Source: Lachnospiraceae bacterium (GTDB lineage: Bacteria > Bacillota > Clostridia > Lachnospirales > Lachnospiraceae). From it: DNA of 64,000 nucleotides. The notes beneath the pieces were generated by a model that had not been told where the DNA came from, did no database searches, and saw only the letters and a list, made by a program, of their open reading frames with translations. The DNA is taken from the NCBI GenBank assembly GCA_017618075.1, contig JAFZUY010000012.1, positions 62,001 through 126,000 on the forward strand, given 5' to 3'. Within the stretch, counting starts at the first letter, position 1, and the number at the start of each line of letters is the position of its first letter. Below, piece by piece: positions 8,671 through 16,481 of this stretch. Made by a program: the position numbers and the translations under genes.

Positions 8671-8952
8671 AAAAATGAATGCAGGCAGTACAAAAGCCAA
8701 TAAAAGTACTGCCGGAATATAAAAAAAAGAATGCAGGCGGTACAAAAGCCAATAAAAGTACTGCCGGAATATAAAAAAAAGAATGCAGGCAGTACAAAAG
8801 TCAATAAAAGTACTGTCCGAAATAGAAAAAATAAATGCAGGCAGTACAAAAGCCAATAAAAGTACTGCCTGAAATAAAAAAAATAAATGCAGGCAGTACA
8901 AAAGGCAATAAAAGTACTGCCTGAATGAGAAAAAAAAGAAATCTGGCAGTAA
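8601..8952. repeat. Array of 52-bp palindromic tandem repeats (six full units plus a degenerate seventh)
   Basis: AGTACTGCC or a close variant begins at 8601, 8653, 8705, 8757, 8809, 8861 and 8913, exactly 52 bp apart. Units 1 and 2 are identical, units 3-6 carry a few substitutions each, and unit 7 decays after about 40 bases. Each unit holds GTACTGCC, an A7-8 tract, GCA and the complementary GGCAGTAC, then AAAAGCCAATAAAA. The 8-mers therefore alternate in orientation and can pair into 8-bp stems with either neighbour. Read on the minus strand, the stem GGCAGTAC...GTACTGCC is followed by a T tract, like weak terminators. There are no variable spacers, so it is not CRISPR. The period is about five helical turns and the A tracts are partly phased, so the DNA may be curved. 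Confidence 0.95.
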
Positions 8953-8994
8953 ACATTACAAGATATTCACATATTTATAAAAAATTATGGATAG

Positions 8995-9028
8995 AAAATC
9001 ATTTTCAATTTTGAAGATGATTTTTTTT
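8995..9028 (+). terminator. Terminator between the repeat array and relA
   Basis: A 14-bp stem with one G-U pair (8995-9008 with 9011-9024) ends in a run of eight T (9021-9028). It closes the region after the PurA-like operon. The gene-free stretch 8671-9129 thus holds the repeat array, this terminator, and the relA promoter and ribosome site. Confidence 0.75.
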
Positions 9029-9036
9029 GTGGCATT

Positions 9037-9065
9037 TTGACGAATAATGATATATAATATTATGT
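9037..9065 (+). promoter_or_regulatory. Candidate relA promoter
   Basis: TTGACG (9037-9042) and TTATGT (9060-9065) are separated by 17 bp. The overlapping TATAAT at 9053-9058 and TATTAT at 9058-9063 make the exact -10 unclear. It lies 65 bases before the start codon, just after the terminator. Confidence 0.4.
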
Positions 9066-9129
9066 AAATTTTTCAAAGACAAAAAACGCCCTTAAAATAA
9101 GGCTTTAGAGTCCGGAAAGGAGGGAGATT

Positions 9130-11427
9130 ATGGCAGTAAATAAAAAAGATTTGGTTCAAAACGATTTTATTATTGACTATGGTCGTATCGAGGATATCGG
9201 TGCGAACATTGAGCCTGCCGTGCTTTATCAGGATCTAATTAAAAGAATCCGTGATTATCACCCTTCCGAGGATTTTTCATCCATCAGAGCCGCATACGAG
9301 CTTGCATACAGTGCTCATGAGGACCAGCTTCGTAAAAACGGTGAACCCTATATCATTCACCCTCTTTATGTTGCGATTATCCTAGCGGATCTTCAGATGG
9401 ATAAGGAAACAATCATTGCAGGTATTCTGCATGACGTTGTTGAAGATACGGTACTTACCGTAGCCGATATCGAAAGCAAATTCGGTCCCGATGTTGCAAA
9501 GCTTGTAGCAGGTGTTACAAAGGTCACCAAAGACTTTAATTATTCTTCGAAGGAAGAAGAGCAGGCTGTTAACTTAAGAAACATGTTCCTTGTAATGGCA
9601 CAGGATATCCGTGTTATTATCATAAAACTCGCGGACAGACTGCACAACATGAGAACACTCGAGCATATGCCTCCTCACAAGCAGTATGAAAAAGCTAAGG
9701 AGACAATGGAAATCTATGCTCCTTTCGCACAGAGATTAGGTATCGGTAAATTAAAGGTTGAACTTGAAGATTTATCTTTTAAATATCTTGAGCCCGAAGC
9801 TTATCAGGACCTCGTAAATCAGATGGTTTTCTCCAAAGAGGAACGTGAGGAATACATCGCCAATATCGTTATGAAGGTTAAGCGCATCATGGATGAGGCT
9901 GACATTCATGCGAAAATCGACGGTCGTGTAAAGCATCTTTTCAGTATCTACAGAAAGATGAAAAATCAGGGCAAGACTCTCGAGCAGATATACGATTTGT
10001 TTGCGGTCAGAATCATCGTTGAAGACGAGGACGATCTTTATACCGTACTCGGTTATGTTCATAAAAACTTCAAGCCGATGAACAACCGTTTCAAAGACTA
10101 TGTTGCAAACCCCAAGGAGAACGGTTACAAATCAATTCATACAACTGTATTTGATACAACCGATGCAAAGGCTCCTTTCGAAATACAGATTCGTACCAGA
10201 GAAATGCACAAGGAAGCTGAATACGGTATCGCTTCCCACTGGAAATACAAGGAAGAATCGGACGGTAAAAAGGTTTCTGCCAAAGAGGTTGAAAAGAGCG
10301 ACTGGCTTCGAAGTCTGACAGAGTGTCTCGAGGAAGAGGATAACGAAAAATTCTTATCTCTCATTCATGACGACCTTGATATTTTATCGGAGAACATTTA
10401 CTGTTCATCACCCAAAGGACGTACCATCGAACTTCCGAGCGGTTCAACACCCATTGACTTTGCATATGCGATTCATACCGACGTTGGTAACAAGATGGTC
10501 GGCGCAATGGTCAACAATGTTCATGTCGGAAACGATTATGCCTTAAAGAACGGTGATATTGTTGAAATCATTACAAGTAACAATTCAAACGGTCCCTCAC
10601 GTGACTGGCTTAAGAAGGTTCGTTCCACTCAGGCCAAGAACAAGATTAACCAGTGGTTTAAGAGGCAGCAGAAGGACGAGAATATCGTCAAAGGCCGTGA
10701 GAAGATTCAGGAATATTGTAAGCAGAACAATATCGATTTAACTTTAGTTTTAACCGACGAATATAAAAAGAGATTACTCGACAATTATTCATTTAAGGAC
10801 TGGGATGCACTTCTTGCAGCCATCGGACACGGCGGTATCAAAGAAGGCCAGGCAATTAACAGAATAGTTGCCATGTACGATAAGGACCATCCGAAGGTAT
10901 TTACCAACGAAGAAGTCCTTGAGTCCATAAGAAACAATCAGTACAAATTTAAAGCCAATCAGAAGAACGGTATCACGGTTAACGGAACCAACGATGTTGA
11001 AGTACGTTTCGGCAAATGCTGTAATCCTATTCCGGGCGATGATATCATCGGATTTATCACAAGAGGTCGTGGTGTTACCATTCACAGAAAAGACTGCGTG
11101 AACATGAGTCCCGAAGTACTGGCTGAAGAAGACAGACAGCGAATCATCGAGGCAGATTGGTTAGCCGAAGCAATTGAAGGTGAACTTGACAATTACCTTG
11201 CTGAAATTACCATTTATGCAAACGAACGTACCGGACTTTTATACGATGTCACGAAGATATTCACGGAAAACGATACGATGATTAATATGCTTCATACCAA
11301 TGTTTCTAAGAAGGGCGTTGCGACCATGCGACTTTCTTTTAGGATCAGAAGCAAGGAAGAACTTGATAAGATCTGTGCGAAGCTTTCAGGTATTGACGGA
11401 GTAATAGAAGTCGAGAGAACAAAATAA
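9130..11427 (+). CDS. relA: Bifunctional (p)ppGpp synthetase/hydrolase (RelA/SpoT)
   Basis: Long RelA/SpoT homologue of 765 residues that makes and degrades the stringent-response alarmone. The N-terminal HD hydrolase domain retains HDVVEDT and the following LADRLHNMRTL, so hydrolysis is probably active. The synthetase domain follows (VKHLFSIYRKM, DLFAVRIIV, NGYKSIHTTVF, QIRTREMHKEAEYGIASHWKYK). Then come a TGS domain (LPSGSTPIDFAYAIHTDVG), a zinc-finger-like region (VRFGKCCNPIPGD, ...HRKDC) and a C-terminal ACT domain. The start has a strong GGAAAGGAGGG at 9114-9124. It is followed after 14 bases by an MBL gene and then hisS, a common Firmicute arrangement. Confidence 0.96.
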   Translation: MAVNKKDLVQNDFIIDYGRIEDIGANIEPAVLYQDLIKRIRDYHPSEDFSSIRAAYELAYSAHEDQLRKNGEPYIIHPLYVAIILADLQMDKETIIAGILHDVVEDTVLTVADIESKFGPDVAKLVAGVTKVTKDFNYSSKEEEQAVNLRNMFLVMAQDIRVIIIKLADRLHNMRTLEHMPPHKQYEKAKETMEIYAPFAQRLGIGKLKVELEDLSFKYLEPEAYQDLVNQMVFSKEEREEYIANIVMKVKRIMDEADIHAKIDGRVKHLFSIYRKMKNQGKTLEQIYDLFAVRIIVEDEDDLYTVLGYVHKNFKPMNNRFKDYVANPKENGYKSIHTTVFDTTDAKAPFEIQIRTREMHKEAEYGIASHWKYKEESDGKKVSAKEVEKSDWLRSLTECLEEEDNEKFLSLIHDDLDILSENIYCSSPKGRTIELPSGSTPIDFAYAIHTDVGNKMVGAMVNNVHVGNDYALKNGDIVEIITSNNSNGPSRDWLKKVRSTQAKNKINQWFKRQQKDENIVKGREKIQEYCKQNNIDLTLVLTDEYKKRLLDNYSFKDWDALLAAIGHGGIKEGQAINRIVAMYDKDHPKVFTNEEVLESIRNNQYKFKANQKNGITVNGTNDVEVRFGKCCNPIPGDDIIGFITRGRGVTIHRKDCVNMSPEVLAEEDRQRIIEADWLAEAIEGELDNYLAEITIYANERTGLLYDVTKIFTENDTMINMLHTNVSKKGVATMRLSFRIRSKEELDKICAKLSGIDGVIEVERTK

Positions 11428-11441
11428 AAGGAAAAATAAAA

Positions 11442-12077
11442 ATGTCCCAGATTAAAGTTGGATGCCTCACCCTTGGCATGCTTGGAAACAATACTTACTT
11501 TTTACATAAGGATGGCGAATACGACTGCATTATCATAGATCCCGCAAGAGACGGTGAAATGCTTGTGACAAAATTAAGAGAAAAAGGACTGACCATAAAA
11601 GCAATCTTTTTAACACATGCGCATTTCGACCATATTCTCGGTGTCGAAGGCATTAAGAAACTCTGCGATGCACCTATATATGGCGGTAAAGACGATGCCG
11701 AAGGATTCCTTGATCCCGAGATGAATCAGTCCGTAAAGGTAAATAAGCAGATTAGCATTAAGCTTGATTACGAGCTTTCAGACGGTGACGTGGTTACTGT
11801 CGGAGGCATGACATGTAAGGTAATAGCTACACCCGGCCATACACCCGGCGGAGTATGTTTTTATTTTAAAGAAGACAATATTCTTTTCTCCGGAGATACA
11901 CTTTTCTTTGAGACTTACGGAAGAACGGATTTTGAAAACGGTTCCGCGGCTGATATGCAAAGATCCGTAGAAAGACTTCTTGAACTTCCCGAGGAGACAA
12001 AGGTTTATCCCGGACACAATGAGTTTACAACCATAGAGCATGAGCGAAAATACAATCCGCTTTCAGTAAATTATTAA
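11442..12077 (+). CDS. MBL-fold metallohydrolase (glyoxalase II-like)
   Basis: This 211-residue cytoplasmic protein is of the metallo-beta-lactamase fold, in the small glyoxalase II/YcbL-like group that often follows relA. The zinc-binding signature is THAHFDH, with His59, His61, Asp63 and His64. Further ligands are in ATPGHTPGG, FSGDTLF and VYPGHNEFT. It probably hydrolyses a thioester or similar small substrate, but the natural substrate is not known for most of the family. It lacks the extra C-terminal helices of true glyoxalase II. It sits 14 bases after relA and 17 before hisS, within one transcription unit. Confidence 0.88.
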   Translation: MSQIKVGCLTLGMLGNNTYFLHKDGEYDCIIIDPARDGEMLVTKLREKGLTIKAIFLTHAHFDHILGVEGIKKLCDAPIYGGKDDAEGFLDPEMNQSVKVNKQISIKLDYELSDGDVVTVGGMTCKVIATPGHTPGGVCFYFKEDNILFSGDTLFFETYGRTDFENGSAADMQRSVERLLELPEETKVYPGHNEFTTIEHERKYNPLSVNY

Positions 12078-12094
12078 GAGACGAGGAAGATTAC

Positions 12095-13372
12095 ATGAGT
12101 TTGACCAAAAAGCCCGTTACGGGCATGAAAGATATTTTACCCGAGGAAATGCGAATCAGGGATTACTGTATATCCGTGATTGAAAAGACATACGAATCCT
12201 TCGGATTTTCACACATTGAAACTCCCGGCGTTGAGCACATCGAAAACCTTTGTTCCAACCAGGGCGGCGAAAATGAAAAACTTATTTTCAAGGTAATGAA
12301 AAGAGGAGAGAAGTTAAACTTGGAAGAAGCCAAGAGCGAGAACGATCTTGCAGACTCCGGACTTCGTTATGATTTAACACTTCCTTTATCAAGATTTTAT
12401 GCGAACAACCAGGCAACTCTTCCCGCACCTTTTAAGGCACTTCAGATGGGCAATGTTTGGAGAGCTGACAGACCTCAGAAGGGAAGATTTCGTCAGTTCA
12501 TGCAGTGCGATATCGATATCCTCGGTGAAGAGAGTAACTTAGCCGAAATCGAGCTTGTACTTGCAACAACGACTCTTTTAAGCAAACTCGGTTTTTCGAA
12601 TTTCAAGGTTAAGATTAACGAAAGAAGAATCCTTAAAGCCATGGCAGCATATGCAGGCTTTGATGAAGAAAAGATTGACCTCGTATTCGTTATCCTTGAT
12701 AAGATGGATAAAATCGGATTTGACGGCGTAAAAGAAGACTTGATTGCAAACGGCTTCGAAGCAGAGACAGTAGAAAAATACATGGCTCTTTTTGATGAGA
12801 TGGGAAAGAATACCGATGCATCAAGTGTAGCAAATATTGACTTCCTAAAAGAAAAACTCGGCGATCTTTTGGATGAGAGCGTAACAGAGAATTTAAAAGA
12901 AATCTTCGCATCAGTTAATGCAGCAAAGACCGCAGACTTTAATCTTGCTTTCGACCCCACACTTGTAAGAGGTATGGGATATTATACAGGTACCATCTTT
13001 GAAATCGAAATGTCCGAACTTAACTGTGCAGTAGCAGGCGGCGGAAGATATGACAAGATGATCGGTAAATTCACGGGCAACGATACACCTGCCTGCGGTT
13101 TCTCAATCGGATTTGAAAGAATCATTACGATTATGCTTGATAAGGGATTTAAGATTCCCGGCGAGAGCGAAAAAATTGCTTTCCTTGTAGAAAAGAACAT
13201 CAAGGGCGAAAGAATGGGCGAGATTATTAAAGAGGCAGCAGCTCTTCGAAATGAAGGCAAGGTTGTTCTTATCGCCAAAATGAACAAGAACAAAAAGTTC
13301 CAGAAGGAGACCCTTGAAAAACAGGGCTTCACGGAATTTAAGAGTTTCTACGCAGAAGAATTAAAGCACTGA
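12095..13372 (+). CDS. hisS: Histidyl-tRNA synthetase
   Basis: Class II aminoacyl-tRNA synthetase for histidine, 425 residues, the usual size. It starts MSLTKKPVTGMKDILPEE, matching the family. Motif 2 is WRADRPQKGRFRQFMQCDIDI. The histidine-specific motifs LVRGMGYYTGTIFEI and GGRYDKMIGKF are present, and motif 3 is GFSIGFERI. The C-terminal ~85 residues form a shortened anticodon-binding-like domain. The start is supported by GACGAGGAAG upstream. aspS, its usual Firmicute neighbour, is absent; a phosphopantetheinyl transferase follows directly. Confidence 0.95.
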   Translation: MSLTKKPVTGMKDILPEEMRIRDYCISVIEKTYESFGFSHIETPGVEHIENLCSNQGGENEKLIFKVMKRGEKLNLEEAKSENDLADSGLRYDLTLPLSRFYANNQATLPAPFKALQMGNVWRADRPQKGRFRQFMQCDIDILGEESNLAEIELVLATTTLLSKLGFSNFKVKINERRILKAMAAYAGFDEEKIDLVFVILDKMDKIGFDGVKEDLIANGFEAETVEKYMALFDEMGKNTDASSVANIDFLKEKLGDLLDESVTENLKEIFASVNAAKTADFNLAFDPTLVRGMGYYTGTIFEIEMSELNCAVAGGGRYDKMIGKFTGNDTPACGFSIGFERIITIMLDKGFKIPGESEKIAFLVEKNIKGERMGEIIKEAAALRNEGKVVLIAKMNKNKKFQKETLEKQGFTEFKSFYAEELKH

Positions 13373-13373
13373 T

Positions 13374-14042
13374 ATGATTAAAATTTTTGCATACAAACTG
13401 GATGAAAATAATGCGGACATCTTACTTGATAAGATGTCCCTTTTGTCATTAAAAGAAAAAGAATATGTATGCAGATACAAGTATGTAAAAGACCAGCTTC
13501 GCTCACTCACAGGAAGACTGATGCTTTTTAGTTTTGCAGACAGATATACGGATGACTGTTATAAAGAGATAAACTATATTTCAGGCACCGATGATTTTAC
13601 GAAGGAAAACATGTCCGATATTTCGATAGTCGTTGACGAAAACGGTAAGGGCAGAATTGAGAACAGAGCCAACATCTTTTTTAACATATCTCATTCAAAG
13701 GATTACTGCATACTTGCTCTCGCAGACGAAGAAGTCGGCGTTGACATTCAGGAAATAAAGCCATTAAAGACCAATATACCGAAAAGATTCTTTACAGACA
13801 CTGACAACGAATATATAGACCAAAATGAAGACGAAAAAATAGAAAGGTTCACCGAAGTCTGGAGTGCGAAAGAGAGTTTTGCGAAGCTGACAGGCAACGG
13901 CATAGGAGAAGGCTTTTCAACCTTTTATGAGGATTTTGAAAAAATGGTTATTATTGATGCCAAAAACGGCGAAATAAAAGCCAATCTTAAATGCTATGAA
14001 ATCGATGACGGATATAAATGCTTCAGTTCAACATATGTCTAA
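13374..14042 (+). CDS. 4'-phosphopantetheinyl transferase (Sfp type)
   Basis: Transfers the phosphopantetheine arm of coenzyme A to a serine of carrier proteins. The 222-residue length fits the Sfp/AcpT group. Signatures are FFNISHSKDYC, the magnesium-binding VGVDIQEIK and the catalytic WSAKESFAKLTGNGIGEGF. It begins one base after hisS. It is a natural candidate to activate the carrier protein encoded at 43330, although it may serve fatty-acid ACP as well. Its terminator follows immediately. Confidence 0.9.
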   Translation: MIKIFAYKLDENNADILLDKMSLLSLKEKEYVCRYKYVKDQLRSLTGRLMLFSFADRYTDDCYKEINYISGTDDFTKENMSDISIVVDENGKGRIENRANIFFNISHSKDYCILALADEEVGVDIQEIKPLKTNIPKRFFTDTDNEYIDQNEDEKIERFTEVWSAKESFAKLTGNGIGEGFSTFYEDFEKMVIIDAKNGEIKANLKCYEIDDGYKCFSSTYV

Positions 14043-14043
14043 A

Positions 14044-14067
14044 AAGCCCGTAAAATCGGGCTTTTTT
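14044..14067 (+). terminator. Terminator after the PPTase gene
   Basis: AAGCCCG (14044-14050), a 6-base loop and CGGGCTT (14057-14063) are followed by a run of T. This ends the relA-MBL-hisS-PPTase unit. Confidence 0.9.
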
Positions 14068-14165
14068 TGATACCTGAAAATTTGATGTTTAAATTAATTA
14101 CAAGTGCGGGATAAAAAAAGGACAAATTGCACAAAAATACCCTGTCATTTCTACATATCGGTGCA

Positions 14166-14194
14166 TAGACATTGGATACCTCAACATATATAAT
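14166..14194 (+). promoter_or_regulatory. Promoter of the EAL protein gene
   Basis: TAGACA (14166-14171), a 17-bp spacer and TATAAT (14189-14194). The ~75-base leader that follows shows no recognisable riboswitch; in particular it lacks the conserved core of c-di-GMP-I aptamers. Confidence 0.6.
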
Positions 14195-14278
14195 AGTCCC
14201 GTAGGGGAATTATACGGATGTTTGTAATTATCTTTCGTAATACTCACTATAATTTCTGTGTTGAGGTGAATTACTATT

Positions 14279-15568
14279 ATGAAGAATAAGGACAAATTGA
14301 CGGGATTATATTTATTTGATGAATTCATAAATGTAGCGTCCAAACGTCTAATCGAAGCAGACAAGGATGCTTTGTTTGTGTTGATTTCTGCCGATTTTTC
14401 CAAGTTTAAGTACATTAACAGGGTTTACAGCTACAGCGCGGGCGACAAGCTTATAAAAGCTTTGGCGGAAGAGATATCCGGCCAGGAGGAATGTGTGGTT
14501 GCCTGCAGACCGTATTCGGATCATATCATCGGTCTTTTCGAATACACCAAGACTGACTGGGAAGAAGAAAAAGAAAAGTTAAAGACTCTCGAAGAAGAAT
14601 TCTGCAAAGCTCATAAAAAAGAGTATTCCAAAACTTCGGTACATCTTAACATCGGTGTTTGTCTGGTCGAAGACAACAACGAACCGATTACTTCCATTAT
14701 TGACAAGGCCAATATTGCAAGAAGAAGCGTAAAGGGCAATTATTCGGTGCCTTACTGTTTGTATACCCAGAAACTTCAGGTGCTTAAAGAGGCTGAATCA
14801 AGACTGATCCCGATATTTGAAAAAGCTCTTGAGAATGATGAAATTCTTGTTTACATGCAGCCCAAAATCAGTGTTAAGAAGGGCGGTATCAGAGGAGCAG
14901 AGGCACTTACAAGACTCGTGGATGATGACGGCGAACTGATTCCTCCCGAGATATTTATTCCCGTGCTTGAAAACTCAGGCAAGGTAATCGATCTTGACTG
15001 GTATGTAATGAAATATATATTCAAGAAAATCGACGAGTGGCTTGCAGAGGGAAGAAACGTGGTTCCCATCTCGGTTAACCTCTCGAAGCTTCATTTTTAT
15101 CATGATTCGCTTGTGGAAGATATCATGAGAGAATTTGAAAAATATGATTTCTCACCCGAATATGTTGAATTTGAAGTTACCGAATCGGTATTCTTTGAAG
15201 AAGCCGAACTTATCATAGATAAGATTGAGCAGCTTAGAAGTCACGGATTTAAGATTTCGGTAGATGATTTCGGTGCGGGATATTCGTCATTAAACCTTAT
15301 AGGTATTCTTCCCGTAGATATCATCAAACTTGACAAGGGATTTATCAAAAACTCCCTTAACAATAAAAAGGGTATGGATATCATAAAAGGTCTTATCCGT
15401 ATCTTAAACGAAATCGAAATGGATATTGTCTGCGAAGGCGTTGAGACAAAGGATGAAGAAAAGATTGTATACGAATTCGGCTGCGATGCAATGCAGGGAT
15501 TCTTGTATGACCGTCCGATTCCCATTGATACTTTTGAAGACAAGTATATTTTAAGACAGGTTATTTAG
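14279..15568 (+). CDS. Degenerate GGDEF plus EAL domain protein (probable c-di-GMP phosphodiesterase)
   Basis: This 429-residue soluble protein has an N-terminal GGDEF-like domain (about residues 1-165) and a C-terminal EAL domain (about 180-429). The GGDEF signature is lost (the segment reads YSDHIIG), so diguanylate cyclase activity is not expected. The EAL domain keeps the catalytic set: EAL at residues 208-210, the Asn of SVNLS, the Glu of EVTES, DDFGAGYSS, IIKLDKGF and CEGVET. It ends QGFLYDRPIP as usual. It should therefore hydrolyse cyclic di-GMP to pGpG. There are no membrane segments or sensor domain, so the input may come through the GGDEF remnant. The gene is monocistronic, with its own promoter. 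Confidence 0.88.
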   Translation: MKNKDKLTGLYLFDEFINVASKRLIEADKDALFVLISADFSKFKYINRVYSYSAGDKLIKALAEEISGQEECVVACRPYSDHIIGLFEYTKTDWEEEKEKLKTLEEEFCKAHKKEYSKTSVHLNIGVCLVEDNNEPITSIIDKANIARRSVKGNYSVPYCLYTQKLQVLKEAESRLIPIFEKALENDEILVYMQPKISVKKGGIRGAEALTRLVDDDGELIPPEIFIPVLENSGKVIDLDWYVMKYIFKKIDEWLAEGRNVVPISVNLSKLHFYHDSLVEDIMREFEKYDFSPEYVEFEVTESVFFEEAELIIDKIEQLRSHGFKISVDDFGAGYSSLNLIGILPVDIIKLDKGFIKNSLNNKKGMDIIKGLIRILNEIEMDIVCEGVETKDEEKIVYEFGCDAMQGFLYDRPIPIDTFEDKYILRQVI

Positions 15569-15601
15569 GTAGCTTAAAGCAATCCTTTTAATGTGTGGCT
15601 A

Positions 15602-15636
15602 AAAAAAGAAGTCGTCATCTGACGGCTTCTTTTAAA
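15602..15636. terminator. Bidirectional terminator between convergent genes
   Basis: GAAGTCGTCA (15608-15617) pairs with TGACGGCTTC (15620-15629). A tracts on the left and T on the right allow use from both sides. The stem contains the stop codon of the minus-strand sirtuin-like gene (15615-15617). Confidence 0.75.
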
Positions 15637-16337
15637 TTATCTTTTATATTTCCGTATATTACGTAGTCTGCGTATTTGTCTCCGAATTTTTCCTCTTTGG
15701 TGAAAAGTATAAGGTTACTGCCTTTATAGTGTCCCGTGACATATTTGACTTTGGAACTCTCAAGATCCACTCCGAGAACGATGATTGTATCTGCAGTGTT
15801 GCAGCATAAAGCGGATTCGGTATAAAGGTCATTGTCAACACGCTCGCCCAAAAGCCTTATGTTTGGTCTTAACGCTCTTTTACATTCGTCACACACGGGA
15901 ATCGAGCGGCTTTTTAAAAGATAGTCCACCTCGAAGGTCTTGTTGCAGTTTGGACAGTAGTTGTCGTATACGCTTCCTGCCAGTTCAACCACATTTTCGA
16001 TGCCCGCAAGTTTCTCAAGCCCGAAGATGTTAAAGGACACAACCGCTTCAAGTCTTTCCTCGTCTTCGAGTTCTTTTATGATTTCATAGGTTTCATCGGG
16101 CTTCGGGAGATAGGAAATTACTTCTTTTTTGTAAAAGTTGTAAAAACGCTCTTTTCTCGATGAATATTCGCCTGCCGATAAAAGCTGCTCGGGACACATA
16201 TGATACCTTTCCTCGATATCATAAAAGATATCCGAGGACCACAAATCCCTTCCGCCGCATTCTACGACTGATCCGAGTCCGGTCAGAAACACTATTCGAT
16301 TAGATTGTTTTATGATTTTACGTACTGTTTCTAACAT
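15615..16337 (-). CDS. Sirtuin (Sir2)-like protein lacking the catalytic His
   Basis: This 240-residue protein has the Sir2 layout: a Rossmann start RIVFLTGLGSV, a zinc module with Cys128-x2-Cys131 and Cys149-x2-Cys152, and the following LRPNIRLLGERV that resembles the family's RPxIVxFGE. Key residues are altered. The GAGIS motif is GLGSV, the PDFR segment is RDLW, the TQNID element is VSFNIF, and the ELHG catalytic histidine is Ala120 (ELAGS). NAD-dependent deacylation is thus unlikely; it may bind NAD or a partner. The ATG at 16337 is preferred over an upstream TTG at 16355 because AGGGGAA is well placed before it. It is transcribed convergently with the EAL gene and divergently from the CNNM gene. 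Confidence 0.75.
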   Translation of the reverse strand: MLETVRKIIKQSNRIVFLTGLGSVVECGGRDLWSSDIFYDIEERYHMCPEQLLSAGEYSSRKERFYNFYKKEVISYLPKPDETYEIIKELEDEERLEAVVSFNIFGLEKLAGIENVVELAGSVYDNYCPNCNKTFEVDYLLKSRSIPVCDECKRALRPNIRLLGERVDNDLYTESALCCNTADTIIVLGVDLESSKVKYVTGHYKGSNLILFTKEEKFGDKYADYVIYGNIKDNLKEAVR

Positions 16338-16481
16338 AACACATTCCCCTAACAATATTTTAAAACTATATAAAAAATTGTCAATCCGGTCATGAAATGC
16401 AGATATACTTACATAAAATCCGCTTGTTAAAGGAGGGCAATTTAAATATAATATTATCCATAAGAATTTGGTGAGGATATC

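Noticed and set aside
8531-8901. Three overlapping minus-strand reading frames coding hydrophobic, repetitive peptides
   Set aside because: They are created by the 52-bp repeats read in three frames (52 is not a multiple of three), have no ribosome sites, and would overlap the PurA-like gene.
8601-8952. CRISPR array
   Set aside because: The whole 52-bp unit is repeated with no unique spacers, and no cas genes are present.
10100-10741. Alternative-frame reading frames inside relA
   Set aside because: The relA frame is continuous with all family motifs. The Arg/Leu-rich products of other frames have no recognisable domain.
14195-14278. Cyclic di-GMP riboswitch before the EAL gene
   Set aside because: The leader is short and lacks the conserved GEMM core and tetraloop-receptor elements.
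16337-16355. Six-residue longer start (TTG) of the sirtuin-like gene
   Set aside because: The ATG at 16337 has a well-spaced AGGGGAA, whereas the TTG has no ribosome site.
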